Shown: positions 8,424-19,210, numbered from the stretch's first letter. The stretch is 64,000 bases of DNA from Stenotrophomonas sp. MMGLT7 (GCF_021168555.1 NZ_JAJOZS010000002.1:186001-250000); one strand, 5' to 3'. The notes: a model not told the origin generated them from the letters alone. Made by a program: numbers and translations.

Positions 8424-10688
8424 TCAGAAGTTGGCGCGGAACTGCACGCCGACGATGCGCGGGTCGTTGATGAAGCCGGTGAGGTTGTTGAAGTCGATCG
8501 CACCGGTGGCTCGGATCTGGTTGGTGCAGTTGCGGCAGAACACCGAGGCCTCGTAGGCGCCGCCGGCCCAGTTGTAGCCGATCTTGGCGCCGCCCTCGAA
8601 CAGCGGCTGGCCGATGAACTCCCTGGACTCGTACAGGAACAGGTTGACCTCGCTGCGATAGGACCAGTCGGTGTAGAAGAACACCTCGCCGTCGTCGCCG
8701 ACCGGGATGCCGTAGCGCAGGGTGGCGTTGCCGATCCACTTGGCGGCCTGCGGCAGCGGGTTGCCGTACAGCATCGCGTAGCCGTCGGCGTTGATCGGAT
8801 CGGTGACGGTGCACAGCCCCGATCCGCAGGTCGACGTCGACAGGTCGCGGTCCTTGAGCTCGGTGTGGTTGTAGCTGCCGTTGAGGGTGAAGCGCAGGTT
8901 CTCGCTCAGCAGCGCCTCGAAGTTGAACTCGGCACCGTAGGCCTCGCTCTTCCTGGCGTTGATCAGCTGCACCACGTTGGAGGTGCCGCCGACCGCGGTC
9001 AGCTGCTGGTCCTTGATGTCCATCCAGTACACGTCGAAGTCGACCCGGGCGCGGCGATCCCACAGCTCGGCCTTGATGCCGAGCTCGTAGGAATCGACCT
9101 TCTCCGGATCGACGCTGGTCAGCGTCGGCGAGAACTCCGACGGCGTGGAGAAGCTGCCGGCGCGGAAGCCGCGGGCATAGCGCGCGTACAGGTTGACGTC
9201 CGGGCTCAGCGCATAGGTGGCGCTGACGTCGCCGCTGATTTGCGAGTCGTCGATCTTCCTGCCTTCCGGATAGGTGAGCGCCGCCAGGTTCGAGGTCACG
9301 TTGCCGACGCTGTCCTTGCTGTCCCAGGCCAGGGTGTCGAAGGTCTTCTTGTCGTAGGTGTAGCGCAGGCCGGCGCGCACGTTGAAACGGTCGCTGACCT
9401 GCCAGTTGACCGAACCGAAGCCGGCCCATGACGTGTTCTTCTGCTCGGTCAGCCCGTAGAAGTACCAATCGCTGCGGCTGCGGCTGGCCGGGGTGCTGTA
9501 GGAGAAGCTCTCGCCCTGCACCTTGTCGTGGAAGAAGAACAGGCCGGCCTGCCAGTTCAGCGGGCCGTCGTACTGCGATTCCAGCCGCAGCTCCTGGGTC
9601 CACTGGTCGAGCGACTTGATGCCGCCGGCGGTCTCGGACGAGTACGGGATCGTGCCGGGCCCCACCCCGGCCACGCCGCCGTCGATGTCGCCACGGCTGT
9701 AGTAGGTGGAGATGCCCTCGTAGCCGGTGATCGAATGCAGCGCCAGCTCGCCGAAGTCCCAGCTCAGGTTGGCGCTGCCGCCGTAGGTGCGCAGCTCCTG
9801 GTCGTTGTGGCCGTCGTTGAAGACCTTCTTCGGGTCGAAGCCGTCGACCAGCTGGTTGCTGCCGGCCTCGAAGATGTTGGCGCGGAACAGCCTGGCGGTA
9901 CCGTCGAGGCGGCGCGCGTGGGCGTTGAACAGCGCGCTGAAGTCATCGCCGGGCTGGAACAGCACCTGCAGCCGCGCCGCCGAGTCCATGTAGCCTTCCA
10001 GCGAACTGCCGTTGTAGGTGTTGTCGACCCAGTCGTCGCGGTGCTGGCCGAGCACCGACAGGCGCGCCGCCCACTGCTCGTTGATCGGGATGCTCAGGCC
10101 GCTTTCCAGGGTCATGGTGCCGTAGCTGCCGTAGGACAGTCCGGCATAGCCGTCGCTGGCACCGATGGTCGGCCTGACCGAGTTGAACTTGACCACGCCG
10201 GCCGGGGTGTTGCGCCCGAACAGCGTGCCCTGCGGGCCGCGCAGCACCTCCACGCCCGCCAGGTCGAACATCGGGAAGCCCTTCAGGAAGGCGTTCTCCA
10301 GCACCACGTCGTCGTAGATCAACGAGACCGGCTGCGAGGCATAGGTGGTGTAGTCGGTGTTGCCGTAGCCGCGGATGTAGAAGCGCGGGAACACGCGGCC
10401 GTTGGACGATTCGATGTTCAGGCTGGGCACCTTGCCGGCCAGCACGCGCACGTCCGAACCGCTGGTGGCGATCGCGTCCAGGTACTCCGGACGCAGCACC
10501 GAGGCGGAGACCGGGACATCCTTGGAATCCTCGGCGCGACGCTCGGCGGTGACCGTGACGGTATCCAGGCGGGCCACGTCCGGGGAAGCGGGCGATGCCT
10601 GCTGCGCCTGCGCGTGGAAGGCGGCCAGCAGCAGGGCGGAGTTGATGGCGAGGGCTAGCGTTCCACGCAGGGGCTTGCTTGCGGTCAT
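8424..10688 (-). CDS. TonB-dependent outer-membrane receptor
   Basis: This is a ligand-gated outer-membrane transporter energised by TonB/ExbBD. The 754-aa protein begins MTASKPLRGTLALAINSALL with a signal peptide ending ...FHAQAQ, has a plug domain (DSKDVPVSASVLRPEYL... to RGPQGTLFGRNTPAGVV near residue 160) and then repeated amphipathic strands ending in the terminal aromatic GVQFRANF. It is CirA/Fiu-like and of the TonB receptors often used for carbohydrates, siderophores or nucleosides; the substrate cannot be read. A 292-bp spacer separates it from prpD upstream, so co-transcription with the prp genes is possible but unproven. Confidence 0.92.
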   Translation of the reverse strand: MTASKPLRGTLALAINSALLLAAFHAQAQQASPASPDVARLDTVTVTAERRAEDSKDVPVSASVLRPEYLDAIATSGSDVRVLAGKVPSLNIESSNGRVFPRFYIRGYGNTDYTTYASQPVSLIYDDVVLENAFLKGFPMFDLAGVEVLRGPQGTLFGRNTPAGVVKFNSVRPTIGASDGYAGLSYGSYGTMTLESGLSIPINEQWAARLSVLGQHRDDWVDNTYNGSSLEGYMDSAARLQVLFQPGDDFSALFNAHARRLDGTARLFRANIFEAGSNQLVDGFDPKKVFNDGHNDQELRTYGGSANLSWDFGELALHSITGYEGISTYYSRGDIDGGVAGVGPGTIPYSSETAGGIKSLDQWTQELRLESQYDGPLNWQAGLFFFHDKVQGESFSYSTPASRSRSDWYFYGLTEQKNTSWAGFGSVNWQVSDRFNVRAGLRYTYDKKTFDTLAWDSKDSVGNVTSNLAALTYPEGRKIDDSQISGDVSATYALSPDVNLYARYARGFRAGSFSTPSEFSPTLTSVDPEKVDSYELGIKAELWDRRARVDFDVYWMDIKDQQLTAVGGTSNVVQLINARKSEAYGAEFNFEALLSENLRFTLNGSYNHTELKDRDLSTSTCGSGLCTVTDPINADGYAMLYGNPLPQAAKWIGNATLRYGIPVGDDGEVFFYTDWSYRSEVNLFLYESREFIGQPLFEGGAKIGYNWAGGAYEASVFCRNCTNQIRATGAIDFNNLTGFINDPRIVGVQFRANF

Positions 10689-10980
10689 GGTCTTACCTTG
10701 GCGTTGGGGTGGGGCCGAACGGCGGGTGCTGCGATGCGGTATCAGTACAACATGACAGTTTCTTAACGCCAAGTACCCACATGGCCCGACATCTGCAGGC
10801 CGGCACGGGCATTCCACGCCACCGGGCGACATTGCATTGCGTTGGTGCAATCGCGCAGACTTGCCCCGGAAACGGGCTGCCGGCACACGGCGTTTCCGGC
10901 GCCGGCGGCGCATCCCTTGTCCCCCGCCGGTATCCGCCTCCCCCGCCTGCCGGGGGAGAAGATCGGCGGCTGGATCCCGC

Positions 10981-12438
10981 TCAGATCACATATAGATCGA
11001 CGTATTCATGTACCTGCGTCGCCTCGAACCTGCCCTGGTCGAGGGAGACGTCCAGGATCGCCCGCTGCTGCCTGGCCGGGAACCGACGCGCCAGATTGGT
11101 GCGGAACTTGGCCTCCAGCAGCGGGATGCCTTCCTCGCGGCGGCGACGGTGGCCGATCGGGTATTCGACCACCACCTCGGGCAGCACCGTGCCGTCGTCG
11201 AATTCCACGGTCAGGGCGTTGGCGATGGAGCGCTTGTCCGGGTCGTGGTAGTCGGCGGTGAACTGCGGGTCCTCGACGCAGACGATCTTCGCGCGCAGCG
11301 TGTCGATGCGCGGATCAGCGGCCACCGCGTCCTCGTAGTCGGCGGCGGTCAGGCGGCCGAAGATCAGCGGCACCGCGACCATGTACTGGATGCAGTGGTC
11401 GCGGTCGGCCGGATTGTCCAGCGGTCCCTGCTTGTCGATGATGCGGATGCAGGCCTCGTGGGTGCGGATGGTGATCGCGCTGATCTCCTCCACCCGCCTG
11501 CCGGCCTTGGCCAGTTGCCCATGCAGCGTCATCGCCGCCTCCACCGCGGTCTGGCTGTGGAACTCGGCCGGGTAGCTGATCTTGAACAGCACGTTCTCCA
11601 TCACGTAGCTGCCGTACGGGCGCTGGAAGGCGAACGCCCTGCCCTTGAACGAGACGTCGTAGAAGCCCCAGGTCCGGGCGGTCAGCGCGCTCGGGTAGCC
11701 CATCTCGCCCTTGGCCGCCATCAGCGCCAGGCGCACGCCGCGGCTGGTGGCGTCACCGGCGGCCCAGCTCTTGCGCGAGCCGGTGTTGGGCGCATGGCGG
11801 TAGGTGCGCAGGGCCTGCCCGTCCACCCACGCCAGCGACACCGCGTTGATGATCTCCTCGCGGCCCAGCCCGAGCATCTGCGCCACCACCGCGGTGGTGG
11901 CGACCTTGACCAGCACCACGTGGTCCAGGCCGACCTTGTTGAACGAGTTCTCCAGCGCGATGCAGCCCTGGATCTCGTGCGCCTTGATCATCGCGGTGAG
12001 CACGGCCTTCATCGTCAGCGGCCTGCGGCCGGCGGCGACGTTGTTGCGGCTGAGCCAGTCGGCGGTGGCGAGGATGCCGCCGAGGTTGTCGGAAGGATGG
12101 CCCCATTCGGCCGCCAGCCAGGTGTCGTTGAAGTCCAGCCAGCGGATCGCCGCGCCGATGTCGAAGGCGGCCTTGACCGGATCGAGCTGGAACTGGGTGC
12201 CCGGCACCTTGGCGCCGTTGGGCACCACCGTGCCGGGCACGACGGGGCCGAGCAGCTTGGTGCAGGCGGGATACTCCAGCGCCTCCAGGCCGCAGCCGAG
12301 GGTGTCGATCAGGCAGTTGCGCGCGGTGTCGTAGGCCAGTTCGGAGCCGATGTCGTAGCTGGCGACGTAGTCGGCGATGTCGACCAGCACCTGGTCGGGC
12401 TTGGGGCGGCGGGCGGAAGCGGCGACGGATTCGGACAT
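10981..12438 (-). CDS. prpD: PrpD, 2-methylcitrate dehydratase
   Basis: PrpD dehydrates 2-methylcitrate to 2-methyl-cis-aconitate in the propionate-degrading methylcitrate cycle and has no metal cluster. The 485-aa protein is full length and carries MmgE/PrpD family blocks: [11 protein letters not shown]...[37 protein letters not shown] (residues about 103-122) and [17 protein letters not shown]. It follows prpF in the operon, with a 449-bp repeat-filled gap. Having both PrpD and the AcnD/PrpF pair gives two routes for the same dehydration. Confidence 0.96.
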   Translation of the reverse strand: MSESVAASARRPKPDQVLVDIADYVASYDIGSELAYDTARNCLIDTLGCGLEALEYPACTKLLGPVVPGTVVPNGAKVPGTQFQLDPVKAAFDIGAAIRWLDFNDTWLAAEWGHPSDNLGGILATADWLSRNNVAAGRRPLTMKAVLTAMIKAHEIQGCIALENSFNKVGLDHVVLVKVATTAVVAQMLGLGREEIINAVSLAWVDGQALRTYRHAPNTGSRKSWAAGDATSRGVRLALMAAKGEMGYPSALTARTWGFYDVSFKGRAFAFQRPYGSYVMENVLFKISYPAEFHSQTAVEAAMTLHGQLAKAGRRVEEISAITIRTHEACIRIIDKQGPLDNPADRDHCIQYMVAVPLIFGRLTAADYEDAVAADPRIDTLRAKIVCVEDPQFTADYHDPDKRSIANALTVEFDDGTVLPEVVVEYPIGHRRRREEGIPLLEAKFRTNLARRFPARQQRAILDVSLDQGRFEATQVHEYVDLYVI

Positions 12439-12887
12439 GGGATGTTCCTCGTGGCAGGGGTTGCCGTCGGGAAGGAAGCTGCCTGGCCGCCGAAGCCGCT
12501 GGGATGGTGTGGGTCCCGTCCCGACAGCATATGCGGGCCCCGGCCGGGATGATGACCCGACTGGTGTCGAATATCAGTGCCCTTCTCCCGCTTGCGGGGG
12601 AAGGTGGCGCGCAGCGCCGGATGGGGGAGCTTTTGCTGTGGCTTTCCCATGCTCCAAGCTGCCCCCATCCGCCCTTCGGGCACCTTCCCCCGCACGCGGG
12701 AGAAGGAACAGCAGTCGGTTATCTGGAATCACTGCGGAGCCTCCCTTCTCCCGTGCACGGGAGAAGGTGGCGCGCAGCGCCGGATGAGGGCGCTTCTGCG
12801 GTGGCTTTCCCATACTCCTTTTCTTGATGGCGAGACAGCGCCAAGAGAGCGGCTTCGATCGCCGACACCCAACGCCAACCAGATCAC
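12439..12887. repeat. 449-bp spacer of tandem composite BIME repeats
   Basis: Between prpF and prpD there are several CTTCTCCCGCNTGCGGGNGAAGG palindromes (near 12573, 12670-12715 and 12742-12767). A roughly 50-bp unit GGTGGCGCGCAGCGCCGGAT...GTGGCTTTCCCAT...CTCC occurs twice in direct orientation (about 12602-12655 and 12768-12815), so part of the element was duplicated in tandem. No gene is present. Confidence 0.75.
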
Positions 12888-14081
12888 TCAAAAGATATCG
12901 CCCGGCACGCGCACCCAGCCTTCCATCAGGATGCGCGCGCTGCGGCTCATCACTGCCTTGGCCACGGTCCATTCGCCATCCACCTGCTTCACCGCCGCGC
13001 CCACGCGCAGCGTGCCGGACGGGTGGCCGAAGCGCACCGCCTCGCGCAGCCCTCCGCCAGCGGCGAGGTTGACCAGCGTGCCCGGCACCGCCGCCGCGGT
13101 GGCGATGGCCACCGACGCGGTGCCCATCATCGCGTGGTGCAGCTTGCCCATCGACATGGCGCGCACCAGCAGGTCGATGTCGCCGGCGGCGACGGGCTTG
13201 CCGGCCGAGGTCACGTAGTCCCCCGCCGGCGCGGCGAAGGCCACCTTGGGCGTGTGCTGGCGCGTGGCCGCTTCCGCCGGCGTCTCGATCAGGCCCATGC
13301 GCAGCGCGCCGGCCACGCGGATCGCCTCCAGCTTCGCCAGCGCTGCCGGGTCGCCGTTGACCGCCGGCTGCAGTTCGGTGCCGGTGAAGCCGATGGCGGC
13401 GGCATCGACGAAGACGGTCGGGATGCCGGCGGTGATCAGCGTGGCCTGGAGCGTGCCGACGCCGGGCACATCGAGCGCGTCCACCACGTACCCGGTAGGG
13501 AACATGGCGCCGCCACCCTCGCCTTCGCCGTCGTCGGCCGGGTCGAGGAACTCCAGCACGATCTCCGCGGCGGGGAAGGTCACCCCGTCCAGCTCGAAGC
13601 CGCCCGTCTCCTGCACCCGCCCATCCGTGACCGGCACGTGGGCGAGGATGGTCTTGCCGATGTTGGCCTGCCAGATGCGCACCACCACCACGCCGTTGTC
13701 CGGCACGCGCGCCTTGTCCACGTAGCCGGCATGCAGCGCGAACGCGCCGGCGGCGGTGCTCAGGTTGCCGCAGTTGCCGGACCAGTCGACGAAGTCCTCG
13801 TCGATGCTGACCTGGCCGTACAGGTAGTCGATGTCGTGGCCGGGCTGCGCGCTCGGCGCGACGATCACGCACTTGCTGGTGGACGAGGTGGCCCCGCCCA
13901 TGCCGTCGGTCTGCTTGCCGTAGGGGTCGGGCGAGCCGATCACCCGCTGCAGCAGCCTGTCGCGTGTCTTGCCGGGTACGCGCGCGGCCTCGGGCAAATC
14001 TTCCAGGCGAAAGAACACGCCCTTGGAGGTTCCGCCGCGCATGTAGGTGGCGGGGATGCGGATCTGCGCTGGGTAGGTCAT
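12888..14081 (-). CDS. prpF: PrpF, 2-methylaconitate cis-trans isomerase
   Basis: PrpF isomerises the trans-2-methylaconitate made by AcnD. The 397-aa protein shows the family N-terminus MTYPAQIRIPATYMRGGTSKG (catalytic-lysine region SKG), GGATSSTSKCVIV and DWSGNCGNL, and belongs to the diaminopimelate epimerase-like fold. It is encoded directly after acnD (103-bp gap), the standard acnD-prpF pairing. Confidence 0.96.
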   Translation of the reverse strand: MTYPAQIRIPATYMRGGTSKGVFFRLEDLPEAARVPGKTRDRLLQRVIGSPDPYGKQTDGMGGATSSTSKCVIVAPSAQPGHDIDYLYGQVSIDEDFVDWSGNCGNLSTAAGAFALHAGYVDKARVPDNGVVVVRIWQANIGKTILAHVPVTDGRVQETGGFELDGVTFPAAEIVLEFLDPADDGEGEGGGAMFPTGYVVDALDVPGVGTLQATLITAGIPTVFVDAAAIGFTGTELQPAVNGDPAALAKLEAIRVAGALRMGLIETPAEAATRQHTPKVAFAAPAGDYVTSAGKPVAAGDIDLLVRAMSMGKLHHAMMGTASVAIATAAAVPGTLVNLAAGGGLREAVRFGHPSGTLRVGAAVKQVDGEWTVAKAVMSRSARILMEGWVRVPGDIF

Positions 14082-14184
14082 TTCATTGGTCCGGTTCGGG
14101 TCGGCCGCCGCCGACCCTCATCAATATTTGCCGTCCACGCCTGGCATCGACCGGACGACGCGGCACGCCGGTGCAGGCAGCAGC

Positions 14185-16806
14185 TCAAGCCGCATCCTCC
14201 GCCTTCGCGGACGCCAGGAAATCCTGCGCGAAGCGCTGCAGCACGCCGCCGGCCTCGTAGATGCCCACTTCCTCGTCCGAGTCGAGCCGGCACAGCACCG
14301 GCGTCTCGATCACCTCGCCGTTGGCGCGGTGGATCACCAGGGTGAGCGTCGCCCCCGGGGTGCGCTCGCCGACCACGTCGAAGGTCTCGCTGCCGTCGAT
14401 GCCCAGCGCCTTGCGATCCACTTCCAGCGGGAACTGCAGCGGCAGCACCCCCATGCCGATCAGGTTGGTGCGGTGGATGCGCTCGAAGCCCTCGGCCACG
14501 ATCGCCTCCACCCCGGCCAGGCGCACGCCTTTGGCCGCCCAGTCGCGCGAGCTGCCCTGGCCGTAGTCGGCGCCGGCGATGATGATCAGCGGCTGCCTGC
14601 GCTCCATGTAGGTCTTGATCGCCTCCCACATGCGCACCACGGTGCCGTCCGGCTCCAGGCGGGTGAGCGAGCCCTGCCGCACCTCGCCGTCCACCACCGC
14701 CATCTCGTTGACGAGCTTGGGGTTGGCGAAGGTGGCGCGCTGCGCGGTGAGGTGGTCGCCGCGGTGGGTGGCGTAGGAATTGAAGTCCTCCTCCGGCACG
14801 CCCATCTTCGCCAGGTACTCGCCGGCCGCGCTGGCGGCCATGATGGCGTTGGACGGCGAGAGGTGGTCGGTGGTGATGTTGTCGCCGAGCACCGCCAGCG
14901 GGCGCATGCCGCGCAGCGGGCGCTCGCCGGCCAGCGCGCCCTCCCAGTACGGCGGGCGGCGGATGTAGGTGCTCTGCGCGCGCCAGTCGTACAGCGGGCT
15001 GACCCGGGCGTGCTCGACCTTCACGTCGAACATCGGCCCGTACACCTTGCGGAACTGCTCGGGCTTGACGCTGGCGCGGACGATGGCGTCGATCTCCGCA
15101 TCGTCGGGCCAGATGTCCTTGAGCCGCACATCGTTGCCGTCCGTGTCCGTGCCGAGCACGTCGCGCTCGATGTCGAAGCGCACGGTGCCGGCGATGGCGT
15201 AGGCGATCACCAGCGGCGGGCTGGCGAGGAAGGCCTGCCTGGCGTACGGGTGGATGCGGCCGTCGAAGTTGCGGTTGCCCGACAGCACCGCGGTGGCGTA
15301 CAGGTCGCGGTCGATGATCTCCTGCTGGATCGCCGGATCGAGCGCGCCGCTCATGCCGTTGCAGGTGGTGCAGGCGAACGCCACGATGCCGAAGCCGAGC
15401 TTTTCCAGCTCGGGCAGCAGGCCGGCTTCCTCCAGGTACAGCTGCACCGCCTTGGAGCCGGGCGCCAGCGAGGTCTTCACCCACGGCTTGCGGGTCAGCC
15501 CGCGCGCGTTGGCGTTGCGCGCCAGCAGTGCGGCGGCGATCACGTTGCGCGGGTTGGAGGTGTTGGTGCAACTGGTGATCGCGGCGATGATCACCGCGCC
15601 GTCGGGCATCAGCCCCTGCGCCTCCTCGGCCTTGCCGGCATCGAGCTTGGCTTCGTCGGCGATGCCGCGCTCGGCCAGCGCGCTGGTCGGCAGGCGCCGG
15701 TGCGGGTTGGACGGGCCGGCCATGTTGCGCACCACGCTGCCCAGGTCGAAGTGCAGCACGCGCTCGTACTGCGCAGCCTGCAGGTCGTCGGCCCACAGGC
15801 CGGCGGCCTTGGCGTAGGTCTCCACCAGCCTGACCTGCTGTTCCTCGCGCCCGGTCAGGCGCAGGTAGTCCAGGGTCTGGCCGTCGATGTGGAACAGCGC
15901 GGCGGTGGCGCCGTACTCCGGGCACATGTTGGAGATGGTGGCGCGGTCGCCGATGGTCAGGCTGGCGGCGCCTTCGCCGAAGAACTCCAGCCACGCGCCG
16001 ACCACCTTCTCCTTGCGCAGGAACTCGGTCAGCGCCAGCACGATGTCGGTGGCGGTGATGCCGGGCGGGTGCTGGCCACTCAGGTGCACGCCGACGATGT
16101 CCGGCAGGCGCATCCACGAGGCGCGGCCGAGCATCACGTTCTCCGCTTCCAGCCCGCCCACGCCCACGGCGATCACGCCCAGCGCGTCCACGTGCGGGGT
16201 GTGGCTGTCGGTGCCCACGCAGGTATCGGGGAAGGCGACGCCGTCCTTGACGTAGACCACCGGGCTCATCTTCTCCAGGTTGATCTGGTGCATGATCCCG
16301 TTGCCGGCCGGGATCACGTCCATGTTCTTGAACGCGTCGCGGGTCCACTCGATGAAGTGGAAACGATCGGCGTTGCGGCGGTCCTCGATGGCGCGGTTCC
16401 TGGCGAACGCGTCCGGATCGTAGCCGCCGCATTCCACCGCCAGCGAGTGGTCCACGATCAGCTGCACCGGCACCACCGGGTTGATCTGCGCCGGGTCGCC
16501 GCCTTGCTCGGCGATGGCGTCGCGCAGCCCGGCCAGGTCCACCAGCGCGGTCTGGCCGAGGATGTCGTGGCACACCACCCGCGCCGGGAACCAGGGGAAG
16601 TCGAGATCGCGCCTGCGCTCGATCAGCTGCTTGAGCGAGGCATCGAGCGTGGCCGGATCGCAGCGCCGCACCAGGTTCTCGGCCAGCACACGCGAGGTGT
16701 ACGGCAGCGTCCGGTAGGTACCGGGAGCGATGGCATCGACGGCGGCACGCGCATCGAACCAGTCGAGCGAGGTGCCGGGAAGGGGTTTGCGGTGCTGGCT
16801 GTTCAT
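14185..16806 (-). CDS. acnD: AcnD, Fe-S-dependent 2-methylisocitrate dehydratase
   Basis: AcnD is an aconitase-family [4Fe-4S] enzyme that dehydrates 2-methylcitrate. The 873-aa protein contains VGTDSHTPHVDALGVIAVGV, the cluster cysteine in TSCTNTSNP and the pair in FACTTCNGMSG, and the C-terminal swivel domain GADYGQGSSRDWAAKG. The start MNSQHRKPLPGTSLDWFDAR at 16806 fits the family. It lies between prpC and prpF, and this context distinguishes it from housekeeping AcnA. Confidence 0.96.
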   Translation of the reverse strand: MNSQHRKPLPGTSLDWFDARAAVDAIAPGTYRTLPYTSRVLAENLVRRCDPATLDASLKQLIERRRDLDFPWFPARVVCHDILGQTALVDLAGLRDAIAEQGGDPAQINPVVPVQLIVDHSLAVECGGYDPDAFARNRAIEDRRNADRFHFIEWTRDAFKNMDVIPAGNGIMHQINLEKMSPVVYVKDGVAFPDTCVGTDSHTPHVDALGVIAVGVGGLEAENVMLGRASWMRLPDIVGVHLSGQHPPGITATDIVLALTEFLRKEKVVGAWLEFFGEGAASLTIGDRATISNMCPEYGATAALFHIDGQTLDYLRLTGREEQQVRLVETYAKAAGLWADDLQAAQYERVLHFDLGSVVRNMAGPSNPHRRLPTSALAERGIADEAKLDAGKAEEAQGLMPDGAVIIAAITSCTNTSNPRNVIAAALLARNANARGLTRKPWVKTSLAPGSKAVQLYLEEAGLLPELEKLGFGIVAFACTTCNGMSGALDPAIQQEIIDRDLYATAVLSGNRNFDGRIHPYARQAFLASPPLVIAYAIAGTVRFDIERDVLGTDTDGNDVRLKDIWPDDAEIDAIVRASVKPEQFRKVYGPMFDVKVEHARVSPLYDWRAQSTYIRRPPYWEGALAGERPLRGMRPLAVLGDNITTDHLSPSNAIMAASAAGEYLAKMGVPEEDFNSYATHRGDHLTAQRATFANPKLVNEMAVVDGEVRQGSLTRLEPDGTVVRMWEAIKTYMERRQPLIIIAGADYGQGSSRDWAAKGVRLAGVEAIVAEGFERIHRTNLIGMGVLPLQFPLEVDRKALGIDGSETFDVVGERTPGATLTLVIHRANGEVIETPVLCRLDSDEEVGIYEAGGVLQRFAQDFLASAKAEDAA

Positions 16807-16828
16807 GCTGGCGGCTTCAGGAAGGAGA

Positions 16829-16951
16829 GTCTGCTTCCCTTCCCCCGCTTGCGGGGGAAGGTGCCGAAGGCGGATGGGGGCGCGCCGAAGGCGCGCAAGA
16901 GCACCCTCATCCGCCCCTGCGGGGCACCTTCTCCCGCAAGCGGGAGAAGGG
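16829..16951. repeat. Inverted pair of BIME repeats between prpC and acnD
   Basis: CCCTTCCCCCGCTTGCGGGG (from about 16837) and CTTCTCCCGCAAGCGGGAGA (from about 16929) are two palindromes in opposite orientation around GAAGGCGGATGGGGGC/CACCCTCATCCGCCCC arms. The pair fills nearly the whole 155-bp gap and could fold the prpC-acnD mRNA into a large hairpin. Confidence 0.75.
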
Positions 16952-16961
16952 TTGGGCTTGC

Positions 16962-18116
16962 CTATTTGCGCCGGTCGATCGGCACGAACGCCTGGTCCTC
17001 CGGACCGGTGTAGTTGGCGCTGGGGCGGATGATCTTGCCGTCGATGCGCTGCTCGATGATGTGCGCGCTCCAGCCGGCGGTGCGGGCGATCACGAACAGC
17101 GGGGTGAACATCGCCGTGGGCACGCCCATCATGTGGTAGCTGACTGCGCTGAACCAGTCCAGGTTGGGGAACATCTTCTTGATGTCCCACATCACGCTCT
17201 CCAGCCGCTCGGCGATGTCGTACATCTTGCGGCTGCCGGCCTCGTCGGACAGTTCGCGCGCCACCTCCTTGATCACCTGGTTGCGCGGATCGGACACGGT
17301 GTAGACCGGGTGGCCGAAGCCGATGATCACTTCCTTGCGCTCCACCCGCGCCTTGATGTCGGCCTCGGCCTCGTCGGGCGTGTCGTAGCGCTTCTGCACC
17401 TCGAAGGCGACCTCGTTGGCGCCGCCATGCTTGGGCCCGCGCAGCGCGCCGATGCCGCCGGCGATGGCGCTGTACATGTCGCTGCCGGTGCCGGCGACGA
17501 CGCGGCAGGCGAAGGTGGAGGCGTTGAACTCGTGCTCGGCGTACAGGATCAGGCTGGTGTGCATCGCCTTGACCCACGACTCGCGCGGCTCGGTGCCGTG
17601 CAGCAGGTGCAGGAAGTGGCCGCCGATGGAGTCGTCGTCGGTCTCCACCTCGATGCGCCGGCCGTTGTGGCTGTAGTGGTACCAGTACAGCAGCATCGAG
17701 CCGAGCGAGGCCATCAGCTTGTCGGCGATGTCGCGCGCGCCCGGCGTGTTGTGGTCGTCCTTCTCCGGCTGCACGCAGCCGAGCACCGACACGCCGGTGC
17801 GCATCACGTCCATCGGGTGCGCCGACGGCGGCAGTTGCTCCAGCGCGGCCTTCACCGCCGCCGGCACGCCGCGCAGCGACTTCAGCTTGGCCTTGTAGCC
17901 GCGCAGCTCGGCATCGGTGGGCAGCTTGCCGTGCACCAGCAGGTAGGCGATCTCCTCGAACTCGCTGGATCGAGCCAGGTCGAGGATGTCGTAGCCGCGG
18001 TAGTGCAGGTCGTTGCCGCTGCGGCCGACCGTGCACAGCGCGGTGTTGCCGGCGGCGGTGCCGGACAGGGCGACGGACTTCTTCGGCTTGAAGGCGGTGG
18101 TGGTGGGTTCGCTCAT
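16962..18116 (-). CDS. prpC: PrpC, 2-methylcitrate synthase
   Basis: PrpC condenses propionyl-CoA with oxaloacetate. The 384-aa protein is a short type II citrate synthase relative with the catalytic histidine region [29 protein letters not shown] and the C-terminal arginine segment [19 protein letters not shown]. Placement between prpB and acnD indicates the methylcitrate rather than the citrate enzyme. Confidence 0.96.
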   Translation of the reverse strand: MSEPTTTAFKPKKSVALSGTAAGNTALCTVGRSGNDLHYRGYDILDLARSSEFEEIAYLLVHGKLPTDAELRGYKAKLKSLRGVPAAVKAALEQLPPSAHPMDVMRTGVSVLGCVQPEKDDHNTPGARDIADKLMASLGSMLLYWYHYSHNGRRIEVETDDDSIGGHFLHLLHGTEPRESWVKAMHTSLILYAEHEFNASTFACRVVAGTGSDMYSAIAGGIGALRGPKHGGANEVAFEVQKRYDTPDEAEADIKARVERKEVIIGFGHPVYTVSDPRNQVIKEVARELSDEAGSRKMYDIAERLESVMWDIKKMFPNLDWFSAVSYHMMGVPTAMFTPLFVIARTAGWSAHIIEQRIDGKIIRPSANYTGPEDQAFVPIDRRK

Positions 18117-18163
18117 CTTGGTTTCCTCCCGTTGTTTCGCTGCTGGCGCTGTTCAATGTCTTC

Positions 18164-18233
18164 CGTAGGAGCGACTTCGGTCGCGATGGGACTTCACCGG
18201 TAAAGCTCCATCGCGACCGAAGTCGCTCCTACG
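18164..18233. repeat. REP element: 26-bp perfect inverted repeat between prpB and prpC
   Basis: Arm 18164-18189 (starting CGTAGGAGCGACTTCGGTCG) is perfectly complementary to 18208-18233, with an 18-nt loop centred on ACCGGT. This is the intact form of the REP seen as broken halves around the insertion sequence at 56783-57922 and next to the MITE at 25400-25425. Confidence 0.85.
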
Positions 18234-18289
18234 GGGCTGCCGCCATGCCGCGGCAATCGACCGGCATGCCTGTCCATCACGAGATGACG

Positions 18290-19210
18290 CTACTTCCTGG
18301 TGGCGAACAGCGAGTCCAGGCGCTGCTCGAAAGCGTGGTAGCCGATGCGGTCGTACAGCTCCTCGCGGGTCTGCATGGTGTCGATCACGTTCTTCTGGCT
18401 GCCGTCGTGGCGCACGGCGCGGTAGACGTTCTCGGCGGCCTTGTTGGCGGCGCGGAAGGCCGACAGCGGGAACAACTGTATCGCCACGCCGGCCGAGGCG
18501 AGTTCGTCGCGCGTGAACAGCGGGGTGGCGCCGAACTCGGTGATGTTGGCCAGCACCGGCACCTTCACCGCCTCGACGAAGCGGCCGTAGGTGTCCAGGT
18601 CGTAGGCGGCCTCGGCGAAGATGCCGTCGGCACCGGCCTCCACGCAGGCGATGGAGCGCTCGATCGCCGCGTCCACGCCCTCGGCCTGGATCGCATCGGT
18701 GCGAGCGATCAGGAAGAATTCCGGATCGGTCCTGGCATCGGCCGCGGCCTTGATGCGGTCCACCATCTCGCCCTGCGACACGATCTCCTTGCCCGGGCGG
18801 TGGCCGCAGCGCTTGGCGCCCACCTGGTCCTCGATGTGGCAGGCGGCCGCGCCGGCCTTGATCAGGCTCTTGACGGTGCGCTCGATGTTGAACGCGGACG
18901 GGCCGAAGCCGGTGTCGATGTCCACCAGCAGCGGCAGCGGGCACACGTCGGTGATCCGGCGCACGTCGATCAGCACGTCCTCCAGCGTGTTGATGCCCAG
19001 GTCCGGCAGGCCCAGCGAGCCGGCCGCCACGCCGCCGCCGGACAGGTAGATGGCCTTGTAGCCGGCGCGCTGGGCCAGCAGCGCGTGGTTGGCGTTGATC
19101 GCGCCGATCACCTGCAGCGGCGACTCGGCGGCGAGCGCGGCGCGGAACTTCGCTCCCGGGGATGCGGAGGCGCCGGCACTGGCGGGCGCTGGAGACGGGG
19201 CTGCGGTCAT
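18290..19210 (-). CDS. prpB: PrpB, 2-methylisocitrate lyase
   Basis: PrpB splits 2-methylisocitrate into pyruvate and succinate, closing the methylcitrate cycle. The 306-aa protein has the ICL/PEPM-family signature [13 protein letters not shown] (catalytic Cys in KRCGH), the metal site [15 protein letters not shown] and FAEAAYDL. I start at 19210 (MTAAPSP...), with AAGGA 8-10 nt upstream and the sigma-54 transcription start about 40 bp upstream; the in-frame ATG at 19282 lies upstream of that promoter and cannot be on the transcript. First gene of the prp operon. Confidence 0.95.
   Translation of the reverse strand: MTAAPSPAPASAGASASPGAKFRAALAAESPLQVIGAINANHALLAQRAGYKAIYLSGGGVAAGSLGLPDLGINTLEDVLIDVRRITDVCPLPLLVDIDTGFGPSAFNIERTVKSLIKAGAAACHIEDQVGAKRCGHRPGKEIVSQGEMVDRIKAAADARTDPEFFLIARTDAIQAEGVDAAIERSIACVEAGADGIFAEAAYDLDTYGRFVEAVKVPVLANITEFGATPLFTRDELASAGVAIQLFPLSAFRAANKAAENVYRAVRHDGSQKNVIDTMQTREELYDRIGYHAFEQRLDSLFATRK

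Noticed and set aside
10689-10980. A specific promoter (TTGGCG...TGTACT) or Fur box for the TonB receptor
   Set aside because: The -10 match is poor and no 19-bp Fur-like dyad is visible, so no regulatory element is claimed.
14185-18156. A 1323-codon frame on the minus strand apparently fusing prpC and acnD
   Set aside because: The N-terminal half is a frame-shifted reading of prpC; acnD starts at 16806 with its own ATG, and prpC is intact in the other frame.
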